The notes under the pieces are model-generated. The model did not search any database, had not been told where the DNA came from, and saw nothing but the letters and a program-made list of their open reading frames with translations. From NCBI RefSeq assembly GCF_932526225.1, contig NC_064036.1, positions 20,729,842 to 20,793,841 on the forward strand: a DNA stretch of 64,000 bases. The letters are read 5' to 3'. The DNA comes from Nematostella vectensis. Its lineage: Eukaryota; Cnidaria; Anthozoa; Actiniaria; Edwardsiidae. The translations under genes were made by a program, and so were the position numbers. Shown here piece after piece: positions 1 through 10,858 of the stretch. The first letter of the stretch is position 1; each line of letters begins with the position of its first letter.

Positions 1-214
1 TTGACCTCTAAAGATACAGTGGTTAGACTTAACCTTTATCAGACCTACAGCTCTTGACTGAGGTGTGTTGAACTTGGATCTGTTGAACTCTGAAGTAGAC
101 TGCGTTTTACAATTTTTTGTTGGCTTTTATGCTGGTCGAGTGCGCTCAACTATTTTTATTAAACAATAACCCGTGGACCAATAATACTGCGACAATCCTA
201 TCTAAAACAACCAC

Positions 215-985
215 TCCACAATTACATCCGTTGGGATATATTATCACAGCCGACAGCTTTCCTTGGGTTTAGCTTTTCCAGAATTTGCGAGATGTACTCC
301 GTGCTGACCGAGTGAAATTTGAACGATTGTTCCGTTATTACATTCTTGCCAATGCTCTTAATGCTCGGGTGATGCATAAAGTCATCAACATCCAACAAGT
401 TGCCATCGCTGTCAGCCACATCGCAGAAATAGTTGTTAAATGTTTCTGCTACCTGTAGGGGATCGGATATTAGCTTATCCTCCTCTAGCAATACAATCTT
501 AGAACGAGACTTTATTTTGCCAGGGAGCAGGGGCTTCATTTTTTTCCAAAAATTCCCCGTGGTGTTTGGTGTTTAATGAGGCGTCTATGCAAAACGACTA
601 CATTCGTGTTCGCTTAAGCCACGTCACTTTTTCTGTTTACGATAGGCCTCTTAGGAAACGTCGGAAGGATTTTTAGCATAACTTTGTAAAGATGATTGCA
701 GTGAGAAATTTCACTGCTGGCGGCTGGTCGCCTCTGCGTGCGTTTCCAGCACTTGGCAGTAAAGAGCGCCTCAATGGTCCCAAAGATCATTGACGTCTTC
801 AGAGGCATAGGTCGAGTCCCATGGGACACGCCCAAGTTCTTTGAGAAACTCGCTTTCGTTGAAGTGCTTCATGTTCCTGTAAACACATTCTCGCGCGATT
901 GGTCTGGGTTTTTTGCTTTTTCTGATAGCGTAAACAAGTTCGTGGTCGCTTAATCCGAGCTTCAAATTCCCATTGGATCAAGTTT
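215..985 (-). mobile_element. LINE fragment (CR1/Jockey-like), 5' and 3' truncated
   Basis: Minus-strand coding remnants resemble the endonuclease end and the endonuclease-RT linker of a CR1/Jockey-type LINE. The segment at 771-965 contains LGLSDHELVYAIRK, the SDH signature that ends the exonuclease/endonuclease/phosphatase fold. The segment at 222-539 carries the linker signature VAETFNNYFCDVA and LNPRKAVGCDNI that normally leads into the RT domain. No RT palm motifs follow, so the copy is cut off just before the catalytic domain at about 215. Frames change between the pieces, so it is not functional. Family assignment within the Jockey superfamily is uncertain. Confidence 0.7.
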
Positions 986-993
986 TGTAAGAG

Positions 994-1660
994 GTTTGTG
1001 CTGAAGATGGTGAAATTAGTAGTGAAGAGGAAGTACCAAGTCTTGAGGAGGCAATAGAAAATGCCGTGCGATGTTTTAGGCCACTTCGAGGTGATATTCG
1101 ATCCGTTTTGGCCTTCGAAGAGGAAGCTAAGAACGCATTGGAAGGGGTGTTTAAGGAACCAGGAAGGGTTTTACACTGAAAGTGAAAGGGCTCTAAATAT
1201 GAGCATAAAGGTTGGCCCAATCATCGCCACAGAAGTTGTTATATGGCTGAAAAGTGTCCATAGGCGGACAGGCTTTTACCTTCACGAAAGGCTAGAGACC
1301 CGTATCGAATTGAGTTAAAACGGGATCTACCAAGGGCCATATTTGATGCAATCCTGATGGCTGTATAAAAAACACCAACTAGTTTTGGCGTTTTGGTTGA
1401 ATCAAAGAACCTTAAAATCACATTCAACCACAAGAAAAGGCTTGTACGTGACTTTGCTAAACTAGCAGGCATTGAAACAAGGGAAGTCAGGGATTTTCTC
1501 CAGAAATTTTTTAAAGGGAAGCAAGATGGCTGTAAAGTAGAGCTATTAGTTACAAATGAAAAGCCTGTTGTCATAGGCTATGACTCCAGACGTTTATATA
1601 TAATAATTGCATGCCATTTTGGGTTTTGGAATGAGCTAGGGTATGCTTTCCATGGCTAAA
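994..1660 (+). pseudogene. Decayed coding-like segment, function unknown
   Basis: An open frame at 994-1179 reads as acidic, charged protein (EISSEEEVPSLEEAIENA, then FEEEAKNALEGVF) and ends in a stop. A second frame at 1393-1590 reads NHKKRLVRDFAKLAGIETRE and VTNEKPVVIGYDSRRLY. Both have protein-like composition, but they lie in different frames with stops between them and no convincing splice sites. I do not recognise the protein. It may be a processed pseudogene or part of a non-autonomous transposon next to the LINE fragment. An antisense open frame (1239-1574) is less protein-like and is treated as a shadow. Confidence 0.3.
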
Positions 1661-2438
1661 TAACTTACAAAAATACACAAAAATATTTACATGTTGATTG
1701 ATTGAAAAAATAAATTTATTATACAGTGTATAGTTTACAATAATAATGTAAAAACATCTTTCAATGTTAAACATATTTGTGATAGCAGGAAGTCTTATCA
1801 AACTTTTTTTAATTTAATTAAATTTAATTTAAATTTAATTATATTAATAAGTACTATTTCTACTGTACTTTGGAAATTGTCAAACATTTAACGATTGGAA
1901 TATGATTTAGAGCTGATTGCCACTTTCAATAAACATATTCAAGTCAATAAATAGCATTGTTATTACTTTCTTTTTATCCAATCATTTCTCTGAGAAATAT
2001 TTACGTAATGAATTGTTTCATATAACTTCTGTTATTTTTTTAAACTAAGAATATAATTAAAATTCTATACTGGAATAAAGAATTTCAAAATTGATAACAA
2101 TTTAAATCAAAATAAATTAATTTATTGCCTTACTTGTTATTGTATTATCGTAATTGTCTACCTATCTATACAAATAGCTCTACTAATAGCTAGTTCGATT
2201 CAAATATTGGATTTCTGAATGCATTCTTGAATTGAATAATGAACCCAATATGCATTTCACCAAAATATTAAAATTTTGCCCTGTGCGTTAACTGGAATGA
2301 CAGAGTTGTGCAATAACTAGAATGCTTTTAATTACTGCATGGTATTCTCCAAAGGCAATTCCAATTTACCTATCTAATAAATTCACACAGTCACTAGGGG
2401 TATATTACATTTACATTGACAAGCCTGGGCTGTACTTC
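1661..2438. other. AT-rich intergenic DNA, no gene seen
   Basis: About 780 bases of AT-rich sequence, with an A/T-only stretch around 1805-1850. No open frame, RNA gene or ordered repeat was recognised. It covers the region downstream (3') of the gene ending at 2439 on the minus strand. Confidence 0.6.
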
Positions 2439-3707
2439 TTATTTACTACACTCATGGATTAGGGTCATTAGTTTGTCCCCACAGAAACAGCAATGAGTGT
2501 TTGCTGGGGAAGCTTTCAGCAGACCACAGTAGCAATAAGCTGGATCATTGACTCTTTCTGGGATATAAACATCTTTGCTTTCTGTGTAAGAGCAGGGCTG
2601 ATGGCCTTGCTCAGGCAGCAAGACTAGCATAATAAATTCATGCCTAAAGATTTCTTGCCACCTAGACTGGTATGTAGTGTTGTGACTTAACCTCTGCAAT
2701 GCAATATGTTTTGCCTCCCTACCTTCCATTGTCACTGTTAGGAGTCCCTGCTGGTACTTTGAAAATACATCTCTAGCATGCACGGGAAGTACATGACCTA
2801 GAGTCCATATAATCGGGTTGATGGTGTAGGGAAAAAACAATTTGTTTGCATGGCAATACTCAATGGCAGCAACTTCTAGCTTTGCAATATCTTGTTCATT
2901 GATATCAAGGCGGTTGAAAATAGAGCAGCAGTCTCTTAACCTGATACCTATATAAACTAGTGCCAAGACAGTTTGTTTTTGCTTGGGAGTATCTTCCTCA
3001 CTGCTTAGATACTTCAACAGTCGCATGAAGTTATGACAAAAAAGGCGAGATTCTTTGCCTGTAAATCTATATTGTAGATCTCCTTTTTTGCCTTGGGTTT
3101 CATTATACCATTGCCTTACTCTTTTAGCTAGCCGTTTGGTCTTTACTTCATGTTGAAGTGCATTAATAACTCTAGCAAAACAACTGTCTGGTGGTATTTC
3201 TTCAAAGGTTTTATGAGATGGTAGTAAGCAGGTTTTTCCTAATGCTTCTTTTAAGACAGATCTAAAGAAGTACTGCCAGGCATTGTTTTTGAGATGGAGA
3301 GGCTCAACGTGTGCTTTGTCAATAAAATTGCCTAGCATGGGTTGAAATTCTTGGCGGCTCTTTTGTTTGGAAATGAAATCTGTAACTTTAGACCTTTTTG
3401 TCTGTTGACAGAGAGTTTGGTTTTCGAGCTTTGCTTTGAGTACTTTAACTTTACTAGCCACTTGAATTTGTTTAACTATATAACCTGCAAGCTCTTCGTC
3501 CTTTAGGACATAGTCCCCTAACTCACTGGTTTTGCACTTTCCTTGAAGAGTGTCAAAAAGCCCATCCAATGCTGGTTTGATGTTACTGTTTGTTGCCCCA
3601 TGGGTTTTTGCTGCAGCTTCGGTTGTATTGACTCTCCTCCTTCTAGAATCCCTAGGTGTTATCATAGGATTTTCCAATGAAGTTGGTGTCAACACTCGAA
3701 GTTGCCT
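2439..3707 (-). CDS. Terminal exon of an uncharacterised, possibly transposon-related protein
   Basis: A 423-codon open exon (to the stop) begins right after a strong acceptor: a pyrimidine tract then CAG at 3708-3710. The N-terminal part is basic (SRRRRVNTTEAAAK near the start). The middle is helical, with QWYNETQGKKGDLQYRFTGK. A conserved-looking block MEGREAKHIALQRLSHNTT precedes a C-terminal cysteine-rich tail with CYCGLLKAS and HCCFCGDK (CxC...CCxC, possible zinc binding). I associate this architecture with multicopy, probably transposon-derived genes in anthozoan genomes, but I cannot name the family. It is intact over its length, and together with the upstream short exon it suggests an expressed or recently active gene. 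Confidence 0.6.
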   Translation of the reverse strand, partial: RQLRVLTPTSLENPMITPRDSRRRRVNTTEAAAKTHGATNSNIKPALDGLFDTLQGKCKTSELGDYVLKDEELAGYIVKQIQVASKVKVLKAKLENQTLCQQTKRSKVTDFISKQKSRQEFQPMLGNFIDKAHVEPLHLKNNAWQYFFRSVLKEALGKTCLLPSHKTFEEIPPDSCFARVINALQHEVKTKRLAKRVRQWYNETQGKKGDLQYRFTGKESRLFCHNFMRLLKYLSSEEDTPKQKQTVLALVYIGIRLRDCCSIFNRLDINEQDIAKLEVAAIEYCHANKLFFPYTINPIIWTLGHVLPVHARDVFSKYQQGLLTVTMEGREAKHIALQRLSHNTTYQSRWQEIFRHEFIMLVLLPEQGHQPCSYTESKDVYIPERVNDPAYCYCGLLKASPANTHCCFCGDKLMTLIHECSK

Positions 3708-3854
3708 CTGAAAAAAAAACATTTAAGCTTATGAGGGAATGTTTGTGACAAATAAAAATAAATAAAAGCTTTGGTAAGCTTGTTTTATTAATGATCTAAA
3801 ATCATCCTATTTAACACAGATGGTCAAAATTAATATACAAAAAAACATGTTTAC

Positions 3855-3920
3855 CTTAGTACTTGGGGGTGTTTGAATTCCCGTGTTTGTGTTCTCGGCT
3901 GTTTGTCTCAGAACATGTCC
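3855..3920 (-). CDS. Short internal exon of the same gene
   Basis: The 66-base segment is bounded by an acceptor (CCAG just above 3920) and a good donor (AAG then GTAAAC below 3855). It encodes 22 residues starting GHVLRQTAENTNTGIQ in phase 0. The downstream exon at 3707 begins in the same phase (RQLRVLTPTS), so the two join cleanly across a 147-base intron. This splice agreement is the main evidence that the gene is real rather than a chance open frame. Confidence 0.6.
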
Positions 3921-4196
3921 CTGGAATTAAATAAATACAAAGGACTAAGCCATAGGTTGATCAATTCAATTCCGAGCGCAAATGACCCTGATCAAAATTT
4001 AGATTCTCATTACATACGAACAATAATGATGGGCTTGTTCTTATAAGATTTTCTTATCTCATCAAAATCGGATATCAATCGTCCCGGAAGCCATTTTCGA
4101 CTTCAAGCGGAAGTCCGATATCCCGTGACAACTGACCCTGAGTGTTTACTCTGTCAAATTTGTTTTGCTCTGAAATTATATTCAGCTACGAGATTT

Positions 4197-4445
4197 TCAG
4201 GTTAGATTTGTAGTAGCTACAAATGTTATCCTTGTACCACACTGAATCGGCTCAGTTTCGTCGGAACTATTGTCGAGGAGAGAGTTACTTCCTTCAGAAT
4301 TATCGGGGTTCAGTAGAGTTTCTTCAAATAGACTGTCTGAAGATTGAGGCATGTTGCAAAGCCAGCAGTTCCAGAGTGTCGTATTGTACCTGTAGCTAGC
4401 CAGCTCTCTTCGGTTCATTCCAATGCACTTGAAATCCCTTAGCAC
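4197..4445 (-). CDS. PHD-finger-like upstream exon
   Basis: The 82-residue frame carries CIGMNRRELASYRYNTTLWN followed by CWLCNM. This resembles the second half of a PHD/RING-like finger (C...W.C..C), after which comes an acidic tail rich in S, D, E and N. Two readings are possible. It may be a 5' exon of the minus-strand gene ending at 2439, or an ORF1-type PHD exon of a LINE, since such fingers are common in cnidarian CR1/L2 ORF1 proteins. The donor I could propose (near 4243) gives a phase that does not match the 3920 exon, so at least one exon or the exact boundary is missing from this model. The 3' half of the coding sequence is inside a tandem duplication. Confidence 0.4.
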   Translation of the reverse strand: MLRDFKCIGMNRRELASYRYNTTLWNCWLCNMPQSSDSLFEETLLNPDNSEGSNSLLDNSSDETEPIQCGTRITFVATTNLT

Positions 4446-4624
4446 AGGTTGAGCATTCCTTCAGAATTATCGGGGTTCAGTAGAGTTTCTTCAAATAGAC
4501 TGTCTGAAGATTGAGGCATGTTGCAAAGCCAGCAGTTCCAGAGTGTCGTATTGTACCTGTAGCTAGCCAGCTCTCTTCGGTTCATTCCAATGCACTTGAA
4601 ATCCCTTAGCACAGGTTGAGCATT
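4291..4624. repeat. Precise 167-bp tandem duplication
   Basis: 4291-4457 and 4458-4624 are near-identical head-to-tail copies, both starting CCTTCAGAATTATCGGGG and ending GGTTGAGCATT. The unit spans most of the PHD-like exon and its upstream edge, so the exon is duplicated. The near identity points to a recent event. Confidence 0.9.
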
Positions 4625-4990
4625 CGACGCCGCTTTGTTTTCGTTTCATCACTTTGCTACAGGCGAAGCAAATAGATTTTGTCGTCTTTGAACTGGAGCC
4701 ACAAAGGTTTCTTTTAGGACCAGGGTTACGTTATAGGTCGCCAGCGAGATACAGTAGACCAAGAGCCGTGCTAGAGCGTTTGAATAGCTCTAAGGCCAAA
4801 GGGATAGACGCATACGATGCCTACTCCGGGTCCTAAGATCGTCTAAGATCGCCCAAGATCGCCCAAGATCGCCCAAGATCGCCCAAAATCGCTCAAGATT
4901 TTCCATTATTCATTGAATTATTTTGGGGTATTTAGCCCAAGATTGACCAAAATAACCGGAGAATGCCTAAGATCACCATTATTCACTCAT
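4625..4990 (+). repeat. Dispersed repeat with a 12-bp terminal tandem repeat
   Basis: This unit ends in a coding-like tail (frame 4654-4836, ending DAYSGS then stop). Then comes CCTACTCCGGGTCCTAAGATCG and about six copies of a 12-mer close to CAAGATCGCCCA (4834-4905), followed by further degenerate AAGAT copies. The same tail and the same GATCG repeat occur inverted at 17941-18245. Together they look like two copies of one non-autonomous mobile or gene-end repeat. The family is not recognised. Confidence 0.6.
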
Positions 4991-5159
4991 TATCTTTTAA
5001 GGATATTGATTTACTTCACAGGTATAACCATAAAAACATAAATATTATTAATATTAAATATTACTTATTTTTTTGGTTTTAAGCTGAACTGTATGTTGGA
5101 AATGAAAAGTTGAACAATAAAACAAGAGGACCGATTGTACTTCTTGGAGACAGTTTTTT

Positions 5160-5430
5160 TTTAATACAAAATATTTATTTTACTGACAAAGCTTGGCACT
5201 AATATTTCCAAAAAATATTTGTGTAACTTGGTAGACAAAAACAAAAACGGTGTACAAACGTGCATGGTATTTTTTCAGATTACAGGTCAACACAGTGTGC
5301 AAGCAAAAGTCTAATCTTATATCTGTTGTGGTCACCCTGTGTTGACCTGTTACCAGCGTAATAAAAACTTCCAGTGTATTTTGATTGTTTGCACTGGCAG
5401 TTTTTATTATGTATTAAAATACATCAAGTG
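5160..5430. repeat. Small palindromic element, MITE-like
   Basis: The pair ACAGGTCAACACAG (about 5284) and CTGTGTTGACCTGT (about 5337) forms a strong inverted repeat around a spacer of roughly 35 bases. AT-rich flanks (ATACAAAATATTTATTTTACTG on the left, CAGTTTTTATTATGTATTAAAAT on the right) are also roughly complementary. This looks like a short inverted-repeat element without coding capacity. Ends and target-site duplication were not resolved. Confidence 0.45.
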
Positions 5431-6418
5431 AATATCAAATATAATCTTGCCGATACGCTTACCGAATGGATGAGTAGAAAAAATTCCAATCTAAGTCCAC
5501 CATGACAATCCTAGACTATTCTCTGTTAAGTTTTAATCATTGGACATTCTATTTGATCTGGCCTAGACTAGTTTCCAATGATGCCCAATACCCCGAATAA
5601 GCTAGCGACATGACCTTGAAATTTTACCTTTTGTGCAGACTTGCAGTTACCAGTCGTTCTTTCAATTTCATTTTGACTTGTTTTTTTTTTTTTTACTTTT
5701 GCAACTCATCTTACATTCTCCGAGGTTCACTTTGTCTAGCATTATCCTCACAACTTCCTGCTTTATCTAATGCAGCCGCACAAATCAAGTGTAAATAGCA
5801 ATTGAAAGCTCTCTCGACTCTCTCCGGCGGCGAGGCCTGGAACGAGGTAGGTCGCCCCAGGCTCCCCTGGCTTCCCTATTCACGGAAGGGCTTTAAAGAT
5901 ATACTGTCTTGATATCGACTTGCACACCGCAAATTGCTTCATGCCTATGGTAGTTCATTTATGCATTATGTATTATATTCCTGTATCAGGACTACAAATA
6001 AAAGTGAAAATATATGTCGGGATCCCTGTGTAGTTTATCATAAAAGGGTGGTCATTGGAACGAGTTTGTATAGAAAATCAAAATCATCCGGGAGTGCGGG
6101 AGTCATATCCATCTTTATTATTACTGCCTAATTCATATAGATGCTTGATACTTCAGGGAGAGTTTTTGACAAACTGTAAGTAATTTAGTATGTTCTGTGA
6201 ATATTCCTTCATTAAACTCGAACGTACCCCCTTACTTTAGAGAGTTGATTACTGAGTTCATATTTATTGCAATAATCCAATATTTTGAATTTTTGACATT
6301 AAAATTGATCTCCAGACTAGCTAGAGTTAGTAAGAAACTCAGTTAAAACATAATAAATTCGCCTCTGTCACCAAGAGGTGCAGTTCTGCTTGTACTGTAG
6401 CGTAAGTAATTAACTTAA
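5431..6418. other. Intergenic stretch without a supported gene
   Basis: Only short, compositionally unremarkable open frames occur here. A short GC-rich patch near 5822-5888 (GGCGGCGAGGCCTGG) stands out from the AT-rich background but gives no recognisable product. Confidence 0.5.
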
Positions 6419-8484
6419 TTAAAACTCTGGACTATTTCGTTCAGCCTCGGCCAGCAAATCTACTTCTCCTAGTACCTCTACCCTCCGGTTTCTCTGACGA
6501 GGTCTGGAGGTAGCTAGGTCTCTGTATGACGAAACAGTTTGTCCACCATGGGTTGTGATGTGCCGCCTCCTGGTGCGAAGCACACTCAGTTCTACCTCAT
6601 GCTGTAGCCGCTCCACCTCAGAAGTATCTCCATCTGACTCATCAGTCTCCTCCAAGTTTGAAGCAACAAGCGAATCATCTTGGCTGCACGGAACTTGTCA
6701 GACATCATATCTAAATGCTGTCAGAAATCCTATGTAAAACCATAAGTTACACATCTATTGTTCCATCCAGAGCTTAGTTCTTCAACAGGAACAACCACTG
6801 GCACTTTGTCATCCTTAATGATGCTTCCATAATATACCTTTACTGGGGCTGAGAGGAGACGGAACTGTTTGTTTGAGGTGTCACTTTCTTCTGGCACTTG
6901 CTCCTCAAGCCAAAAGCCAAACACATGACAACCACTTCCTGTCTTGTTAGAGCGGTGTCCCTTATTGGCCTGTAGTAGCCACCACTTGTCAGCTGATGGG
7001 ATACCGTTGTCAGTGCCTGGGTTAATTGCAACAATATCCCCTGGTACAAACAGATAGTTGTCACTTTGAACTCGTCCATATTCCTGGACTATTCTCATCT
7101 CGCTGGACTTGTAATTCTGACATCAGCTGATCGAATGCTGGATAGTGGGATCTGTTGTTGATAACATCTTGCAAAAGCATATCCTTCTGGAAAACTACAC
7201 AGGGACCATAGCCGCACTTGTATCGGTACAGGTCACGTACATTTTGGGTGGGCTTTGCCTTTGTTAACACATTAAGCATCCGAGCTATTTTAAGATCTTG
7301 CTTGCACTTGTCTGTCATTCCTGGCTCTGGAGGGTGGAATAATGTAGTCCATGTTTTGAACTTTTGAATTGTGTCAACAGATGAAAACTCTTGTGTGTTG
7401 GCTGGTAGGCAGAAAAGTTGTTACTGTGATATGCATGAGGACATCGGCATGTTTTCTTTATAAGTTCATTTCCATGGCGACACTTGCTGCTACAGTGCTT
7501 GGGTGTCTGTATTGGCAAGACTGTTTGTGTTTGGCAAAGCCATGTTCTTTTCTTGATTTATTTGTGAACGTAGACAGATCCAGCTTTGCCAAAACACCAG
7601 CCATGCCCATGGCCTCAAGGGCCTGTATGTGCCTCTCTTATGAGGCCACAGTTTCAGAAAAACCCTTTACAGTTATGTGATACACCGTTCCCTTTGGTCC
7701 CGCTGGTTATATTCTTGTGTAGCTTTGTCTTTCCTCTATTAAACTTTCAACCAATTTGTCAACCAATCTGTTTGTTCCTTCTATAAATGGTGCATCTGGA
7801 AGTTTCCCACTCTGTGCCAACCGATTTTGGTCACGCTTTGGATGAAATCCAATGGCATCGTATATCTGTCGGGTCTTTTCCATAAACTGACATGCAAAGT
7901 TAACAGTTGTGTGAAGTTTGATACATACATTTTTTTTCACCCCCAAAACAACAAAATATTGCTGTATCAAATTCAAAGCATATGCCTGTGGGTTCAGACA
8001 ATTGGGCCTTATTGGCAGGTCCATCCACGAATCCAGCAGTTTAGTTCCAATCTATCAAGAATGAATCCACCATCTACTTGGCGTTTAAAAAATGAGATAT
8101 TATGTGCTTGCACATCAGTAACTGCAAGAACTCCACTATCTGAAATTGCCAGATCAAATGCCATCTTGAAACCATCTAAGACAATTTGCACAGATTTACA
8201 CAGATTTCAAAATTTATCATCTTCACTGTGTGTTGATCAGCCAATAGTATGGAATCAAATGATGTAGTGTTTACCAGACAGAGACCTCTTGGTGATTGTA
8301 GCACTCCATCAATATCTACAGGGACCACCTGGCCTGCAGTCAATGTGTCATCCATGGTGATCACGTAAATATGTGATCCTTCAGATATAACAATTGTATT
8401 GCTCCCTGTCACTGTCAATCCCTCAGGCTTCCAATTGCTTGGAGCATTGGTTGATATATCTGATACAAGAGTTGGCTTTGTCAC
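6419..8484 (-). pseudogene. 3' part of a decayed minus-strand gene with an NHL-like segment
   Basis: Reading on the minus strand from 8484, a propeller-like stretch contains DTLTAGQVVPVDIDGVLQS, SPRGLCLV and SILLADQHTVKMIN. That alternation resembles NHL/beta-propeller blades. It continues in other frames as DGFKMAFDLAISDSGVLAVT (8009-8191), then FIEGTNRLVDKLVESLIEER (7707-8024), then MTDKCKQDLKIARMLNVLTK (7061-7318), then NYLFVPGDIVAINPGTD (6730-7098), with an acidic C-terminal tail ending at 6419. Frames shift at about 8190, 7060 and elsewhere without good splice sites, and stops occur near 7450 and 7650. The gene is probably broken. It appears to be the downstream part of the gene relic starting near 15.7 kb. 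Function unknown. Confidence 0.45.
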
Positions 8485-9824
8485 ACCAGACTCGTACCCA
8501 GTCGTTATTTGCTATTGCGGGGACATCCACAGGAATTCTGGAGCGGACACAGAAAAAAAAATAACGACTTGCAGATTACAGTTCCAAGATTGCGGACGGA
8601 ATCGGCGAGCAAATGTTACGAATTTTCACAGACGATGAAAGACCTATCCATACTGCTTTTCTTGCTTGTAAAATTGTGCACATGATAACTGCAAAAATGG
8701 CCTTTATACTCTCCTGGAGTTTGGAATTTGGCGTACGATCATTAGCGAATAAGTAACTTCCTCGCTGTAAAGCTTCTTCTAGGGAACATAAAGACAATTT
8801 GTGCTCGAATTATATCTCTGAAAGTAGATATTTGTGATAAATACAATCCAACCAAAGCAGTATGAGTTTAAATAAGTGCCAGAACATTAAGACCATCCAA
8901 ATTCATTTCATGAAATGATCTATCGAGCTCATCAGTGTCGTCCGCCGTCTTGAATTTTACGAAGCGAAAATGTCCTCTAATTGAACAGGGAACGACCGAG
9001 AAGGAAACTAAATGGTTTACAACGAGTATGTGTAGGTAGGCCCTTGGACTTGTGCACAAAAAAGTGCAAAAACGGTCATAAAAACGCTGCTTGCAAGATA
9101 TTTGAAAAACTTGCAAGTTTTTTCCTAAGTTCTGCCAGACGTCAAGCGAATGCCGACCCCGAAACCGCATCCTGACCGTCATGCACCGTGCGCTTATTCA
9201 ACCTCCCCAAAATGCATCGCGCATCGTCTGGGTACGAGACTGTTGTCACACACAAAAGCAACTTCATTCTTCCCTGGTTGAATTATCAGTACATCAACGC
9301 CAGCTGGGTGCCTGAATTCTGCTTTAGATGCAGAACTGTTGCAGGACTGTTGCTTTACATGCTGATCCTAAAGGGAATTAGACATAAAAATGTTGATTAA
9401 TAATAATAAAATATTGCTAATTATTTAGCAGTTTTACCAAAAATTTCCAATATTTTTATAAGTTGTTGTTAAAATTGATTTATAGTTGCGGCTTTTTTTC
9501 TTTCCAGTGGTGATTTATTCTAAATTCTGGTAATAGATTTAGGGATTTCAAGCAGTCCTTGAGAACAAGATCAGAAATGTATGCTGAGAACATGTGCTGG
9601 TCAGTTAAATAACAGGTATCAAACACCAAGATTTTTACATTTTTCTAGCTACCAGATGATTTAATTAACTAAATCAAATGAACACCAAACCTGGACTATC
9701 CCATTTCCCCAGAGAAATGCACTTCGTTGGAATATGTCGGTTACCCATCCCAATGAACTCTTATTCTGCATCTAGAAAAAATTAACAGGGCATTCTAGAT
9801 GGTTTTAAACATTTTTGTTTGTAT
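8485..9824. other. Probable intron or intergenic DNA of the relic gene
   Basis: Short minus-strand frames (8576-8797 with SLEEALQRGSYLFANDR; 8868-9182 with FKTADDTDELDRSFHEMNLD) have some protein character and could be further relic exons, but no splice signals or homology support them. 9400-9824 is AT-rich and shows nothing. A G-only run of about 14 bases sits at 9840. Confidence 0.35.
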
Positions 9825-10724
9825 TCAATGTGGAATCGGGGGGGGGGGGGGGGTGTTACAGGGCTTCGCGGTTCCCTCAAACTCGACCTCAAAGATTCTG
9901 TCCCCCCTCCATATTAATAATTGCATTAATTGCTTACCTGTCCAGATAAAGTCGCCATTTGCATTTCTGCTAATATAGAGAGGTCGTCCCACTATCGTAT
10001 GGCTCTTGGCCTCTACGATAGTGGGACTGTACTGTTCAGGTACCAATGTAGCAACCTGAGCCCGTAAATCTTTAAGAACACTTTGAAGCTCTTCAGAAAC
10101 TGTTTGATAGCAGATTTCGTCGCTATGAGCATCTCTAAATGAAAATACAGTAGCTGGTATATGTTTCTTCATCTTTTCAGCTTCAGAGGTTCTAGTAGCC
10201 CATACCGCTGATAGTAAAACCAACGTAAAATGTCTCAGACATGTTTGTGAGTCTATAATGTCTAAGTGTAGATATACAGTTTTTACAATAATGAAGCAAA
10301 CCAAATCCATACAACCTGTATTCCTGGGAATCCATGTCTCTATCTGCTACTTCATTTAATTCCGAGTGTGCTCGTCTCTGTGCAGAAGCTTGGTCAGAAG
10401 AAACATGAATACAATGCATGCTTATGCATGGCGATTCATCCATTAAATTGAGTTCTTTACATCTGTCACATGGCTCCATTACTGATTGATAAGTACACCC
10501 CTCAACATTTCCAGTTATTAGACAATTAGTGCACACAGTGAACCAATCCAGTGCCTCTTCAGTTCTCTTTTCACACTGTCAGCATCTCCCCCAGAGTTAG
10601 CAAATTTAGTGTAGAGGTTGACGTGAAGTGTTCCTGAGGCATCACAGACGTCAAACTCCTTCACCTCACTGATCCATGTGCAGTTTTCTTTCAAGTACTT
10701 GTGTACAGCTACATTGCCATCCCT

Positions 10725-10728
<4 letters not shown>
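9825..10728 (-). pseudogene. Middle exons of the relic gene, cysteine-rich
   Basis: From 10728 downward the frame reads HKYLKENCTWISEVKEFDVC and ASGTLHVNLYTKFANSGGD. It then shifts frame into a cysteine-rich block, CTNCLITGNVEGC and CDRCKELNLMDESPC, with a later HYCKNC (possible zinc binding). Another frame change leads to KKHIPATVFSFRDAHSDEI and ISRNANGDFIWTGK, which ends at a good donor-like GTAAGC near 9937. Two internal frame breaks without splice sites indicate decay. The upstream edge is the TAA-rich tail of a LINE, so the coding sequence was split by that insertion. Confidence 0.45.
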
Positions 10729-10777
<49 letters not shown>

Positions 10778-10858
10778 TTAATATAGCATTATAAAAATCT
10801 CAATGCTTTACAAACATCCTACTCTATTCTACTTATATTTCTAATGGTTAAAAACTAA

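Noticed and set aside
1239-1574. 111-residue minus-strand frame
   Set aside because: Antisense to a more protein-like plus frame; no motif.
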